Positions 22,890 to 35,870 of a DNA stretch of 64,000 nucleotides are shown in pieces. The notes under the pieces are model-generated. The model saw nothing but the letters and a program-made list of their open reading frames with translations, did no database searches and had not been told where the DNA came from. The translations under genes were made by a program, and so were the position numbers. The stretch is from Hemerocallis citrina (taxonomy: Eukaryota; Streptophyta; Magnoliopsida; Asparagales; Asphodelaceae), in assembly GCA_017893485.1 (NCBI GenBank), contig CM030364.1, positions 205,739,327 through 205,803,326 of the forward strand, given 5' to 3'. Every line of letters starts with the position of its first letter. The first letter of the stretch is position 1.

Positions 22890-23414
22890 AGTAGACGACT
22901 CTTTAGGTGAGTGAAGTGAGCGGATAATTAGAATTCCAAGACAATTCGCTGCTTAGTGCATATTGTGCTACAAGTTAATAACTACTACAATATTCTTAAG
23001 CAGTGTTCACAACTGGGATTTGATGGAGGCTTATATAAACTTTTTTAGTTTATTTTTTCTGAGAAAAAATATGGAATATAGCTACCATGTTTTTTTAGGT
23101 ATTCTTTTTCTTGCAATGGTATATATAAGTCTACTTCATAAAAATAAAAATTCAGAATATATATAGAAAGTCTGAAGCTATCAGTGAAGGAAAACAAACA
23201 TAAAACTAACATTACTTCCGCTTTTGGTTGTTGCTGAAGCCTCTCTTTCCTGTAGTTTTCTGAGTAATTTCAATCAATACTAAATGGGGAAAGGGTCTTA
23301 TGAATGCCTTTTCTAGAATTACATGGGACCTACTTCACATGCTAAATTGACAAATAGGAACGATAGGTTGCCAATCCTTCACAGGTTTTTTTGGGTCAAA
23401 TTGTCACATTTAGC
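22890..23414. other. Unassigned AT-rich DNA
   Basis: No gene, LTR or repeat recognised. The block near 23314-23375 (TCTAGAATTACATGGGACC) has a diverged second copy near 24058-24110, on the other side of the MITE-like segment. Confidence 0.4.
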
Positions 23415-23960
23415 TGATATTTGAACCCGATCCGGATTGATCATTGGAAGGCAGCAGTCAAAGAACTCATATCCTATGAAAGTAACGTTTTCACTTTCGG
23501 AACCAAACCGATCTGTATGGGTCCTGAAATAATAAGACCCGATATACTTTCGGGTTTGGGTCTGGATTCGGATCTGGATCCGCTCAAAATAGGATCGATC
23601 CGGATCCAGACCAGTTAAAAAATACCCAAAAAATTATGGAATTTGAATAATAGGGTTATAGGAATATATATGTAAATAGTAATTGTTGAAGATAAATATG
23701 TAAATATAATATTTATTCACGTACTTAAGTGCAAAAGTTGTTGGAATCGTAGGGTACTAGATGTAAAATTACTTAAGTGAAATATTTATTCCCTGCTATC
23801 GGATCCGACGGGTATTTTTTTTTGACTAGGACCTGGACCCGGACCCGGATTCGGACCTGATTCTAACAAGCCTGGATCCGGATTTAATTTTTGAACTTGT
23901 GAGGTACCGGATCCGAATAGTGAAGAACCCGACCCAATATGACCCGATAGCAGCTCTAGT
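23415..23960. repeat. Possible hAT-type MITE with GGATCC-rich inverted repeats
   Basis: The left arm (near 23550-23610) has GGGTTTGGGTCTGGATTCGG. The right arm (near 23828-23960) has GGACCCGGACCCGGATTCGG and ends GACCCGATAGCAGCTCTAG. Read on minus, the right end (CTAGAGCTGCTATCGGGTC) looks like a hAT terminal repeat. The left end is less clear, and I could not fix an 8-bp target duplication. Confidence 0.4.
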
Positions 23961-24539
23961 TTTTGCGGAGAAGGGTATGTATGCCCAGATGCTATACCTT
24001 GCGTAGATTTTCTTTCCCCACTCGAATCTCCCCCCAAATTGCAGGTCCAATGGACTCTTCTAGAATGTCATGGGGCCCACTTTAGTTACTAAACGTTTGA
24101 CACGGAAGAGCAAAGCTAGGCTGTGGCTTAAGAACATCGTAGTTATGTGACTTTATGTCACTATGGCCAAAAGTTAGGTTTGGGTATATTCCATCCATTT
24201 GCAGCCGAAACCCGACTCGTACGTATTATCCATGTGGGGAAATATGGAAATTCTAATGAAAGTTCCATGTACAGTGATAGTTTAGCTGAAATTTGAGACT
24301 TTTTAGGTGGTATGCAAGCTAAATTGTGATGACAAATTATTTAGGATCGGGCTCACAATTTTGGCAAAAATTCTTTTGTGATTTTGTTTTATTGTTTAGA
24401 TACAATCAAACAACTCGGAAGAGTCGGAGAAATTTTGCATTTCAGTGTAGTAATATTGTATCTTGATCAAGTATATGAACAAACTTGCATGAATGATGGC
24501 CACCCTCGTTTTCTTTTAATATTATAAACATAATAACGA

Positions 24540-24722
24540 GGATGTATCCACTCGCCCGCCTCACATTTACACACTCATTCCATAATAAGAGACTTGTTAT
24601 GGAACTCGCCCGCCTCACATTTACACACTCATTCCATAATAAGAGACTTGTGGAAGTGAGGGTTCGAACACTCGATCTCTTGCTCACTAGCGGAGAAGGC
24701 TTACCGCTATACTAATAGGACA
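24540..24722 (-). mobile_element. tRNA-derived SINE-like head with internal pol III boxes
   Basis: On the minus strand, A box TAGTATAGCGGTAA (24714-24701) and B box TGTTCGAACC (about 24670-24661) are spaced as in a tRNA gene or a plant SINE. Downstream on minus a 50-60 bp block (AAGTCTCTTATTATGGAATG) is tandemly duplicated. Beyond that lies a hairpin (CCTCGTT...AACGAGG, 24501-24541). No clear A-tail or TSD. Confidence 0.45.
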
Positions 24723-24855
24723 CTTGTTGCTAGAGGGTTAGGTTGGGCAGGTTTTAGATGTTTTCTGAACAGAACCTGAAATTGAGGGAAGGTTTTCAAG
24801 TCCTTCAAGCCCGCAAGAAACTCATGGTATTTGAACTCAAATTTGAAACATTAAT
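24723..24855. other. Flank of chromovirus insertion
   Basis: No gene seen. It ends in TTAAT (24851-24855), the left copy of the target duplication. Confidence 0.6.
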
Positions 24856-25208
24856 TGATACAAGAAGAATTCAAGTTCAGAAGAAGAACATAGAGAAAGA
24901 GAGGTTTTCAGATTGGAGAAGAACAGAGGATGGAAAATTTTGAGGGATTTGATTAGAATTTATTCAATTCATTGCATAAAACTTCTTACATCCAATCATC
25001 CTTTATTTATAGCTATTACAAGACACAATTACAGCCACACAATCTCTAACAAACTCTTCAACCAATTTTACACAGCTCACCCAACAAACCCGCCAAAAGT
25101 CCCATTGCCTATAATACGAAATCTTTGAAATGTCCTGGCCTTCTACTTGCTCTTGTCGACTTGTTTCTTTCCTTATATACTTCAGGTTGATCGCCCTTCA
25201 TTGTATCA
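24856..25208 (-). repeat. 3' LTR of chromovirus (left copy)
   Basis: Read on minus it starts TGATACAATGAAGGG and ends CTTCTTGTATCA. A TATA box (TATAAATA on minus) is at 25011-25004. The polypurine tract TTGAGGAAGGCGGTAT (minus) lies at 25224-25209, directly outside. Confidence 0.92.
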
Positions 25209-28200
25209 ATACCGCCTTCCTCAAATTGGACCTTGCCCACAAGGTCCATAGTAGGAAAAGCCTTTGCAATAACAACTTTCTTCTCCCAAGTTGCATCTTC
25301 TGCAGGGAAGCCCTCCCAACTCACTAACACCTCTTCAATGTATTGTCCCATACATTTTATCCTTCTTTTGCCTAGGATCTCACTTGGATGAAATACCCAT
25401 CTATGCTCCTCATTGATATCAGGCAATTCCTGCAACTCAGTTTGTGAAGGCACTGTGAAACACCTCTTCAATAGTGATACATAAAATACAGGATGTATAC
25501 GTGCACTCTCTGGTAACCTGAGTTTGTAAGCTACCATTCCTACCTTCTTAAGCACTTGATATAGCCCATAATACCTTCTAGACAATTTTTGATTGTTTCT
25601 TTGGATTACTGAATGCTGCTTATATGGTTTAAGTTTCAAAAACACCCAATCACCCACCTAATACTCTTTCTCACTTCTCTTTGCATCAGCTTTGTTTTTC
25701 ATTCTGCATTGAGCTTGCAACAAGTTAGCCTTCAACTGACTGATTAATTCCTTGGGCTTAACCAATTGCATATCCACCTCATTATTTGCAGCATTCCCTT
25801 TAACATAGTCTGGTATAGCAGGTGGCTTCCTCCCATATACAGCTTCAAATGGGGTGCACTGAATTGAGCTATGTATAGATGTGTTATATCAATATTCTGC
25901 CTAAGCTATATACTTACTCCATAGGTGAGGTTCATCACTTACAAAAGCTCTAAGGTACTTCTCCAACGTTCGGTTGGTTATCTCTGTTTGCCCATCTGAC
26001 TGGGGGTGATACGCAGTACTCATTTTGAGAGAAGTCCCTTGCATAGAGAATAGTTGCTTCCAAAAGTTACTCAAGAAAATAGGGTCTCTATCAGATACTA
26101 TCGATTTAGGAAGCCCATGGAGTCTGAGTACATTTGTAACAAATACTTCTGCAACCTTAGCTGCTGTGAAACCTTTTGACATGGGAATGAAATGTGCATA
26201 TTTAGTTATTCTATCAATAACAACTAATATAACTGAGTTTCCCTGAGATTTGGGTAACCCTGTTATGAAATCCATTGCCACATCTTCCCACACATTCTCT
26301 GGAATTGGCAAAGGTTGCAGCAAGCCCCCAGGTATTGAAGTTTCATATTTGGTTTGTTGGCACGCTGAACAACTTTGAATGTAGTCATGCACAGACTTGT
26401 GCATGTTTTCCCAATAGAATGATGCTTTCAACCTTGCTAAAGTTTTAGCATTTCCAGCATGCCCCCCCACTGGAGAAGAGTGCATTTCAAATAAAATTTC
26501 AGATTGCAACTCCTTTGGTACAACAATTCTTCCTTTATAAAAAATAAGTCCCTCCCTCAAACTATAGTTGGGATGCAGTTGAGGACTTTTCTTAATATCT
26601 TCCATTAACTCTTTGTATTTGCTTTGCTTAAGCAGTGCTTCCTTCAATTTATCAAGCCATAACACCTGCGGAATGGACACCATTGGTTGAAGTATACTCT
26701 CCTCATAGGGCACTCTTGACAGATTATCTGCAGCTGCATTCTTCAACCCTGGTTTATACTACTATTTTGAAAGTATAACCAGCTAATTTATGAAGCCAAT
26801 TTTGTTGCTTTAGAGTTTAGATTGTTTGATTAACCAAATGGAGTAGACTTTGATGATCAGTTTGAATTGTAAACTCCCCTCCCAGAAGGTATTGCCTCCA
26901 TTTCTTCACTGCCTCAGTAATGGCATACATTTCTCTCATATATGTAGATCCTGCTTGCATCCTTCTACTCATTTTTCTACTGAAATATGCAATAGGGTGT
27001 CCATTTTGTTGTAATACAGCTCTGATTTCCACACCTGGTGCATCTGTTTCTATGACAAAAGGTTTTGAAAAATCGGGCAGGGATAATACTAGAGAATGTT
27101 GTAACACCTCTTTGAGCTTATTGAAAGCCATATCCATATTATTGTTCCACACAAATGCCTCCTTCTTAAGGAGCTCTGTTAAAGGAGCAGCCAAAGAAGC
27201 ATAATGTTTGAAAAATTTTCTATAATACCCTGTGAGACCCAAGAAAGCTCGAATATGCTTCAAGCATTTTGGTGTGGGCCAGTCCTTAATCACTTGAACT
27301 TTATCACCATCAACCTCCAACCCTTTAAAAGAAATTATATGTCCCAGATACTCAATAGATGACCTTCCGAAAGCACATTTAGACATCTTCACATAGAACA
27401 TATTTTGTTCCAGAACCCTCAGAACTTCTGCTAAGTGTTGTAAGTGATCCTCCCACCTCTTACTATACACAAGTATATCATCAAAGAAGACCAAAACAAA
27501 AATCCTCAAGTATGGTCTGAATATTATGTTCATAGCTACTTGGAATGTTGACGGAGCATTAGTTAATCCAAATGGCATTACTAAAAACTCGAAATGACCA
27601 TCATGTGTACGGAAGGCTGTTTTATGTGTGTCTACAGCTTGCACTCTAATATGATGGTAGCCAGCCCTTAAATCTAGCTTTGAAAAGTATCTAGCTCCTC
27701 CTAGTTCATCAAATAATTCCTCTACTGTGGGAATAGGAAACTTATCCTTAATGGCGATTGCATTTATGGCTCTATAATCCACACAAAAAGGCCATGTGCC
27801 ATCTTTCTTTCTAACCAGTAAATTTGGTGAAGAATAGGGGCTTTTACTAGGTTGTATGATACCTTCCTGCAGCATTTTGGACACCTGCAACTCAATTTCC
27901 TTCTTTTGAAAATGTGGGTAGCGGTAAGGCTTTACATTAGTTGGGGGTTCACCAGGTAGTAAGTGTAGTGGATGATCAAAAATTCTGCAAGCCTACTGGC
28001 TCAGCAAATACACAAGCATAACTATGTAAAAGTTGCTTCATGTCATCAGGTAATTGTTCACCTTCTTGATTTATTTGTAACTGTAAGTGAAAGAATTCAC
28101 TCACTGCATCAGTAGAAATCTTCCTTCTCAAACTACTCAATTGAATTTGATTTGGAATTTGTGGCTCACCACCTCTCAAAGTCACCCTTTGCTGATTGTG

Positions 28201-29681
28201 AATAAAGCTCATAGTCATATCACCACAGTCTGTTAGTACTGGACCTAAGAGCTTTAACCATTGGATCCCTAACACCACATCTGTACCATGTAAGGGTAAC
28301 ACATAGAAATCAATATTGAACTGAGTCCCTTGCAGTATAATAGGCACTGACTTGCAAAGTCCCTCACATTTGAGTGACTGGCCATTCCCCACCACAACAT
28401 TGAAATGTTGCGAAGGATATACTGGTAGCTGTAAAAATTTGACTAATCCTTCTTGCAGAAAATTATTTGTACTATCACTATCTATAAGGACTTGAACATT
28501 GGTGTTATTGATCACTCCAGAGACTCGAAAAGTTCTCAAAGAAGAATGCCCTGCTAATGCCTGAAAAGATATTTCAGGTGCACCTTCTTCCTCATGTGCA
28601 TTATCTGATATTTTTTCTTCCTGTAGCTCCAAAGAAAAGCTCTGCCTATCTTCTCCAGACTCACTGAGAAGCAAAAGGAATTGTTTCTTACACTTATGTC
28701 CCGGCACAAACTTTTCATCACAGTTGAAACAAAGGCCTTTTTCCTTTCTTGATAGCCATTCTGCATGAGGAATTCTTCTAATTTGCATTCTCTTAGTTTG
28801 ATCAGTATTAAAGCTATTTGATGGAACTATGGATGAGGTTTTGGCAGATGTTGGTAGTGGAGGGGGTAATGTACTAGGTGGAAGTTGCCATGGAGCTCTA
28901 TAGCCTCCTCCTTTATGCGCTACACTACGCATGTCCAAGAATTTCTCTTATTGTAATTGTGCCAACCCAATCGCATCAGCTAGAGACGAAGGTTTATGTG
29001 CCAAAACTTATCTCCTTATCTCTGGTTTTAACCCCGATATGTAACAACTGAGAATAGTAGCTGGAGAAAGCCCTTTGGTCGTGTTCACCAATATGTCAAA
29101 CTCATCCTGATAAGCATCTAATGACGTAGATTGTGTCAATTTAAACAAAAGACCCGCATGATCTACATAAGCTGAAGGTCCAAATTTGCTATCTAACTGT
29201 TTCACAAAACTTCCCCAACTTTCAATTCCCCATTATCAAATTTATGTTGAAACCAAACTAAAGTCCTACCATCCATATAGAATGATGCAATGTCCAGTTG
29301 CTGCTCCATCGGTGTCTTATGATAATGAAAGAACTGGTTTGCTTTGAATAGCCATCCCATAGGGTTTTCACCATATAATCTAGGATTTTTAATGGCAAAA
29401 TCATGATGAGATCCAAAATTTCTTACAATGGATGGACTCTTAGTATGCGATCGACGGCCTTGATGTTCAACTTGTGCAGCTAACACCGTCCAACGATAGA
29501 TTAATTCTTCCAATGATCCTTGTTGTTCTTTGATCATCCCTTTCTACTCTACAATGGATGATGACAACACTTGCAGTTGATTCCCCTGGCTAGTTGTTGA
29601 CTCTCGCAAGCTTGTAATCGATTCATCTACCATCGCCTTCGATCTATTTGCCTCATCTATCGGTCTCCTACCATCCGCCAT
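25109..29681 (-). pseudogene. Chromovirus gag-pol polyprotein, broken
   Basis: Translation most likely starts at ATG 29681 (MADGRRPIDEANRS). Gag ends with a zinc knuckle CFNCDEKFVPGHKC near 28720. The protease near 28480 reads VLIDSDST, so the usual D-S-G is D-S-D, a likely inactivating change. RT spans about 27860-27400 with FDDILVYS; RNase H to about 26820; integrase zinc finger and core about 26490-25900 with the D, D, E residues in MDFITGL, VSDRDPIF and DGQTEITN. A chromodomain lies near 25330-25170 (EVLVSWEGF). Breaks: TAG at 29546-29544, further breaks near 29205-29010 and 28950, a frameshift near 27970-27890, stops near 26815-26750, and a stop near 25660. It is the only reading frame in the element. 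Confidence 0.92.
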
Positions 29682-29708
29682 GAGCGCAAATCAAGTGAAA
29701 GCACCAAT

Positions 29709-30060
29709 TGATACAAGAAGAATTCAAGTTCAGAAGAAGAACAAAGAGAAAGAGAGGTTTTCAGATTGGAGAAGAACAGAAGATGGAAAATTTTGAGGGA
29801 TTTGATTGAATTTATTCAATTCATTGCATAAAACTTCTTACATCCAATCCTCCTTTATTTATAGCTATTACAAGACTCAATTACAGCCACAAAATCTCTA
29901 ACAAACTCTTCAACCAATTCTGCACAGCTCACCCAACTTTCCCGCCAAAAGTCCCATTGCCTATAATACAAAATCTTTGAAATGACCTGGCCTTCTACTT
30001 GCTCTTGTCGACTTGTTTCTTTCCTTATATGCTTCAGGTTGATCGCCCTTCATTGTATCA
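29709..30060 (-). repeat. 5' LTR of chromovirus (right copy)
   Basis: Same 352-bp repeat as 24856-25208. On minus the sequence just after it is ATTGGTGCTTTCACTTG (29708-29692), the presumed primer-binding region. It does not match initiator tRNA-Met, and I did not identify the tRNA. Confidence 0.92.
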
Positions 30061-30287
30061 TTAATGATAGATCAGAGGTATTTTTAATATCATAAGTAAA
30101 GTTCAGGGGTGTTTTTTATGTCATTAACATATTCTAGGATAGTTTTTTAAACAAAAAATTGGTGGACCAAACTGAAAAAAAAAAGTCGAGGAGTGTTGTT
30201 TCAAAAAAATAGAAGTTTAGGGATGTTTCTTTTTTCCAGAGAAACGCATATAGTTGAGTGGGGTTTTTTCAAATTTAGCCTATCTCA

Positions 30288-30970
30288 TAACATGAATGGT
30301 TCTGATAATAAAATGGGCATATACATTTTATAGTGTATAATGTGTATATTTTTATTAATATATTATTAGCCAAAAGAAAATACATTATTTATATGATGCA
30401 CCCAAACAAATTAAAATTAAAGTATATACATTTTAATTTTAGCCACTTCTAAGATGAATGGTTTTGATAATTGTAACATCCCGCACTCAACTCGTACGCA
30501 CACAATTAACTAAATTCTAGCCACGCCCACCACAGGCTGCCTCAAAAGGGTGTCCGGACGTTGGGTACACCTTCATCATTGGCTTCCTAATATATTCCTC
30601 TTATTTCCCTTCCTTCTAGCCGATATGGGAGTATGTTTCCCTAGGGTCAACCCGGTCAAAGCACACACACATCCTTTCTTTTTCATTCCTTCATTCATTC
30701 AATCCTTTTCTTCATTTATTCCATATATGGTCAACTAGTCAACACCACACTACACACACTTTCCTTCTTTTTCCTTCCATCCACGTCATCATTAATCCAT
30801 CCATTCTTTCTTTCTTCTTATTCTATATACTACTATATATATATATACCATATATACCATACTAGTATATATACTTTTTCTGGAAATACGGGGTCTCACA
30901 ATAATGGAAAGGGACACATATTTTATAGTGCATATTTTGTGTATTCATTCCTTAATTATATATTATTAGA
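30288..30970. repeat. Diverged direct duplication split by a solo LTR
   Basis: ATGAATGGTTCTGATAATAAAATGG (from 30293) followed by a ACATTTTATAGTG/TGTATATT block is repeated at 30455-30471 plus 30906-30975, with the solo LTR inserted in the second copy. Unit length is about 165 bp. No gene. Confidence 0.65.
30472..30900 (+). repeat. 429-bp solo LTR with TSD ATAAT
   Basis: TGTAACATCCCGCACT at the left and CGGGGTCTCACA at the right give TG...CA ends. ATAAT is duplicated at 30467-30471 and 30901-30905. No internal region is present, so it is a solo LTR of a gypsy-type element. It contains a (TA)n-rich block near 30832-30875. Confidence 0.88.
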
Positions 30971-30975
30971 AAGAG

Positions 30976-31797
30976 GGAGAAAAAAAACTCCTCATATGTA
31001 GAATACATCCATGCAATTCAACATATATACTGGTTCACATTTTACCCTATATAGAATGGGTGGTTCGGTTTGGTTAAGGTTCGAGACGGTGGGTTTATTA
31101 AAGATGTGAAGTCCACGCATTAAAAAATTAATTCGGACGATTTAAATGTATTTTAAAGAGATTTTTTACCCTTTATTTACAACTAGGTTAGGATCAAACC
31201 CGACTTGACAAATAACCCTAAATGGAATAGTATAAATATCCTCACTCTGGTTCGAGAAGTAGATCGTCGAACTTCATTCACATTCGGTCATGTGAAGGCA
31301 GCACAAGGAGAACGAAATGTTCTGCTGAAAATCAAAAGGCTGGCATGCCTTAACACGGATTCCCAATTAATTAGTCTCCTTCATTCTGAATTGGTTGAAT
31401 TGATTTGGCAATTTGTGATGAAGATTGATTCCTTTGTCAAGATCGAGATGGCCTTTTCGGACTGACGCATGAAGACAGTTTTCTTGCTGAGGAGAAGCAT
31501 GCATGTTGTTGATAATGCTATTATGCACTTGAATTAGTCACACTAGGCATTTGCTGGAGAAAATGAACATTTTAATCGATTACGAGAGCATACATATATT
31601 CTGACTTGAAACACTCAGTTCTTGCCCACCTTATCTCTCCTCTCTCCCCCTCCCAAATCCACACCCTCTCCAATGCTGTCCTCTACTCCTCCCTCCTCTC
31701 CCCTGTCTCCACCATCCTCGACCGCCGCGATGCCCCCTTTTCAACACCTTCTTCCACCTCTTTGTCTTCCTTACTCTGCTCTCTGCCACCGCCCTCC
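30976..31797. other. Unassigned DNA, one unrecognised short ORF
   Basis: A plus-strand frame at 31205-31465 (86 codons) is unlike any family I know and may be chance. 31620-31800 is C/T-rich and proline/serine-coding in two frames, typical of skewed composition. Nothing else recognised. Confidence 0.35.
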
Positions 31798-32590
31798 TTA
31801 TCAAATCTCATTTTTGGATCCGACATCGCAATCATCGTATTCAACCCGTACTCTTCCCAAATCTAAATTTCAGGATTTAAAAAACAAAAATTAAAAATTG
31901 GAAATAAAATCAGGTAGTAAATTAGGGTTTCAGAAATTAATACATACATCACACATAAATACAATTGATTTAGTTAAACAAAATTTCTCAAAAGCACTTT
32001 TTTACAAACACCTTGCGTGCTACATAAACATTTCATCGAACACTTGATGAACAAAGCACATTTCTAGAAATTAAGAACCAGATTTCTAGGTTTTCAAGTA
32101 TTTTTTACTCAAATATGCATGAGGCAATAGCAAAACGGAAAAACTAGAAGAAACTTGACTAAATCTCATTCTTCAATCTGACAGTACAATCATTACTGTC
32201 TTCAACCTGTACTCTTCCCTAAATCCAAATTTTGGGATTTGAAAAACACAAATTGGCAATTGAAAATGAAATAAGGTAGTAAATTAGGGTTTCAGAGGGT
32301 TCCCGAAAAATTATTACATACCCCACATAAAGATACAATTGATTTAGTTAAGCAAAAAATTTCAGAAGTATTTTCACAAACTCCTTGCGTGCTACATAAG
32401 AATTTCATCAACAGTTGATAAGCAAAGCATATTTCTGGAAATTAAGTACCTGATTTATAGGTTTTCAAGTGTTTTCTATTCAAATATGCAAGAGGCAATA
32501 GTAAAAATGGAAAAGTAGAATAAACCTTACCAAATTTCATTTTTGAATCCGACAACGCAATAATCTCCGTCTTCAACCAATACTATTCCC
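31798..32590. repeat. ~360-bp tandem repeat, two full copies and a part
   Basis: TCAAATCTCATTTTTGGATC at about 31800, CTAAATCTCATTCTTCAATC at about 32158 and CCAAATTTCATTTTTGAATC at about 32527 start homologous units of about 358 and 368 bp. Each includes AATTAGGGTTTCAGA and CTTGCGTGCTACATAA. Confidence 0.85.
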
Positions 32591-32869
32591 CAATTCTACA
32601 AAAAATACTGCCTTGATGAACGTGGTGGTTCAGAAACGGCAAATGAGGCGGCACAGTGCGTGGGAGGCGGCAATATCGGAGGCAAGGTCGAGGTTTGGAA
32701 AGGGCCATACATGAGGGGGTAGCGTCGAGGTTTGGAAATGGCAAATTTCATTTTTTAAAATAGTAAACAACATCCAAATATTATGAAATTTTAAAGAGAT
32801 GTTTCTGACATATATGGGACATTCCATAAAAAATTTAACTCTAGATTCCATCAAGTTTCTAAGATATGA

Positions 32870-34252
32870 TTTTCTGAAGTGTAACTAAAACTTAAAACAA
32901 CAACTTTCAATGAAAAAATTAACAACTTGTGTATGAATTTAAACCCAATTCATTTAATTTAAACATGATGTATTACTATGCACCCAACAATACCACAACA
33001 ACTTTTCCTAAAAATTTCAACTTATCTACATGACAATCTTTCAACTAGCATGCATTTCTTTTCATATTTCATATATATTAAAACTCTATTTATCAATAGA
33101 CCATGCAACATAACAAATTTGTAATCTACGAACATATGCCACATTTTCATTTCACTCATAAATCAATTAAACATGCATACTACAATCTCTAGAAAGCAAG
33201 GAAATCACTCACATTAGTTTGATGAACAAAAAATTAGGAACTCCTAGAAGATTGCTCCTAGCTCCAACAAGATGCTAGTCTTCTCCTCCTAGCAAAGCAA
33301 AACCCAAGCCCTCCTTCTCGAAGAAAATCTGAGCACCTTTCTTTTCTCTCTTTCTTTTACTCTCTTTTGTTTCTTTTGATTTTTGTGAAAAATACCCATA
33401 CAATAGGAGGTATTTATAAGGCTAAATGGGTGAATGAAGATACCCCCATTACCCAAAATAAATACCCACTATCCAAAATAAATACTCACTCACAATTTAC
33501 TACCACAAACCCCCACCCCTTCATCTCCTTAACAGGCCAACCCTTGATGTGCACACACGTGCACGTGCACTCTATGTGCACGTGCACTCTACGTGCACAC
33601 ACTTCTCATTCTTTTAATTATTTGTTATTAGTCCATTTGTGCGTGCGTGTTACATGAAAAGTGTGTTGAATTAAAAGTGTTCATTTAAAGTGTAAAATAA
33701 AGTCATATACCTCTCTTTTTAATCAATTTACTTAGTGGGCTTTAAAATAGCTTTTAGGCCAAGTTTTAATTTTAAAAAATAAATAATACAATTGTGACAA
33801 ATAAAATGAGAATAAAATGTACATGACTTTTACAAAAATTTAGATATAAAAATGCACATAAAAATTTACGTGAGGTGCACATAAAAATATTCAAAATATG
33901 AAATTGATTTTATTAACGGAGAAATGTTTATAAATATTCGGAATATAACATATGAAAAATAATTATTTTGATAATGTTACAGATATTTCACATAATGGTG
34001 AAATTTATATAATCGACACGTGTATTGAAAGCACGTGCAATGAACGTAAAAATACAAAGATTAGAATAAAAGTTTAAGTTGGCTAGAAATAGGATTAAAA
34101 TGAGTTTTGAGGAAACGAAAAATGTATAAATAATTGAAATACAGAAATACGTAGAAAAATACGTTACGACTATTATTCGTAACAGTACGAAATACATATG
34201 CGTAACACACATGGAGCAAAATTGTCATAACTCAATTTCGCTAGGTATTACA
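32870..34252 (-). repeat. Tekay-like LTR fragment, minus orientation
   Basis: On minus it starts TGTAATACCTAGCG at 34252, with the polypurine tract (AGGAGGTAAG on minus) just outside. It carries CACGTGCAC repeats at 33553-33595, a TATA box (TATAAATACC on minus, near 33410) and the block CTCCTAGCTCCAAC near 33256, in the same order as in 7355-9241 and 57589-60920. The left boundary is approximate. Confidence 0.65.
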
Positions 34253-34485
34253 CTTACCTCCTATGTTGTCATACCCCCTCATTCTGTCACGCCATCTCGG
34301 CATTGCCGACTCCTCCAACTTTTGATCCTACTGCCACCGCTTCCTCTGACTCTAGTACCACCCCTCTCAAATGTGGCCATGGCTCGACAACCCCCACTCC
34401 TCCTCAAGTTAGATGGATCTATGAGTGCAATGATGTGATGCAGCGCGCGTATGGAGGCAGGGTGCGGCGTGGAGGGAGGAGGCTC
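34253..34485. other. Internal-end fragment or host DNA between two LTR pieces
   Basis: The first bases are the polypurine tract of the LTR fragment to the left. The rest is moderately GC-rich, with short overlapping frames that I do not recognise. Confidence 0.35.
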
Positions 34486-34879
34486 TGTAATGCCCCAATT
34501 TTCGGTAACTGGAAAACCGTGACATAAGCCAGAATCTTTTCTTCAATTAGCCACAATGTACAGAAAAACAGGAAAATTTAAAACTTTTTATTCAACAAAA
34601 ATATATTACAAGTCCGAATGTTACAAAATTACAATACATTATAACAGTGTTACAATAATACCTTTTACAATCCCAAGTGTTACAACTTTAACAAATTACA
34701 TCAGAGTACAATGAATAAAGAACAACACTTGGTATTTCACTTGGATGTTTTCCAACAATTAAATAATTTACAACAATGAATAATTTACAATAATTGTTAC
34801 AAATGAAATTACAACATATATTACAGCGAAAATAAAATAAGTCGACTCCTTGCTTCTCTAGCCTCGAGTCCTCCTGCAT

Positions 34880-34960
34880 CCTGTACCTGTACTCTTGCAA
34901 TCCAGTACATGTACTTCTGCAATCTAATACCTGTACTTCTGCAATCCAATACCTATTGAA
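34880..34960. repeat. Short tandem repeat, ~25 bp, three copies
   Basis: ACCTGTACTCTTGCAATCC, ATGTACTTCTGCAATCTAAT and ACCTGTACTTCTGCAATCC follow one another inside the long LTR. Confidence 0.75.
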
Positions 34961-35709
34961 GTGGGGACATCAGTACATATACTGAAGTTTTAAGGCTGAT
35001 AACAAGCAGCGAATCTCAACTATAGCAAACAGATTGATGAAAAGAGGAACGTGTATATATATTTGATGTGTCAGTGTATGTTATGACTTAGACTCTAATG
35101 CAAGATTACTAATGCAAGGATGCTCTTATTCTAATGCAAGTAAGTCTCCGAAACAGTATGCAGCCCATACTCCATACACCCCATAACAAGTCGTTTCTTC
35201 ATATATAGGGATTTGAACCCGCGTCATGAATTATACTTTTGAACCCATCTTGTTCCCGACACATACTACATGACTGATGAGGTTGCAGGTATGGTCTAGT
35301 TCCACTACTGCAGTACAACAGTGGTGTCCCCGTTTTTCACTATTGGCCAACCGGTCCTCTCTCAAAGCCAACACGAACTACAAGATACTTGTCAACCTTC
35401 TTTCATGCCCTTAACTTGTCATGAGAAGGCATAGAACCTGATGGAATCGTAGGGTCTATTTCCCTAGGAAAACCTCCCGTTCTTATCATGGCAGTTGAGG
35501 AATTAACAATCAAGATATGGATCCCGTGCTCCCAACTCGTCATGAAAAGCACCGCCCTCATCCCTTTGATAGGGAAATACATCCCAATAACACCACCTAG
35601 TGTCAGCCTATAGGAGAGGTTGGATTATAGAGTATCACCCCTAACACCAACTCTCACCCTTGAGGATTTTATAGATAAAAATGGTTAAGTAACTGTTACT
35701 ACCCAAACG

Positions 35710-35870
35710 ATGTCACTAACCCTAACCAAACAAGCGAGACATGCCACTGTGCTTCCAACTCATCAAGAAAAAATACCGTACGTGTCCCTCTTCTAACCAA
35801 ACAAGTGAGACATGCCATTGTGCTTCCAACTCATCATGAAAAAGTACCGTAATGTGTCCCTCTTCTAGAG
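35710..35870. repeat. ~77-bp tandem duplication
   Basis: CTAACCAAACAAGYGAGACATGCC to GTGTCCCTCTTCT occurs twice in a row, inside the long LTR. Confidence 0.8.

Larger units (their letters stand above)
24856..30060 (-). mobile_element. Reina-like chromovirus (Ty3/gypsy), full length with TSD
   Basis: Two LTRs of 353 and 352 bp with perfect 8-bp terminal inverted repeats (TGATACAA/TTGTATCA) flank a minus-strand gag-pol. The 5-bp target duplication TTAAT is at 24851-24855 and 30061-30065. Pol has a C-terminal chromodomain, which defines chromoviruses. The short LTRs and ~5.2 kb total size fit the Reina group. By eye the LTRs differ at roughly 14 of 352 positions. Confidence 0.93.

Noticed and set aside
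25158..25167. GTCGAC site in the chromovirus LTR as another palindrome pair
   Set aside because: Single site (also 30013 region in the other LTR) with no partner at 20-21 bp and without the CAG/CTG arms.
31205..31465. 86-codon ORF as a gene
   Set aside because: No recognised motif, no promoter context or splice partners; length is compatible with chance.
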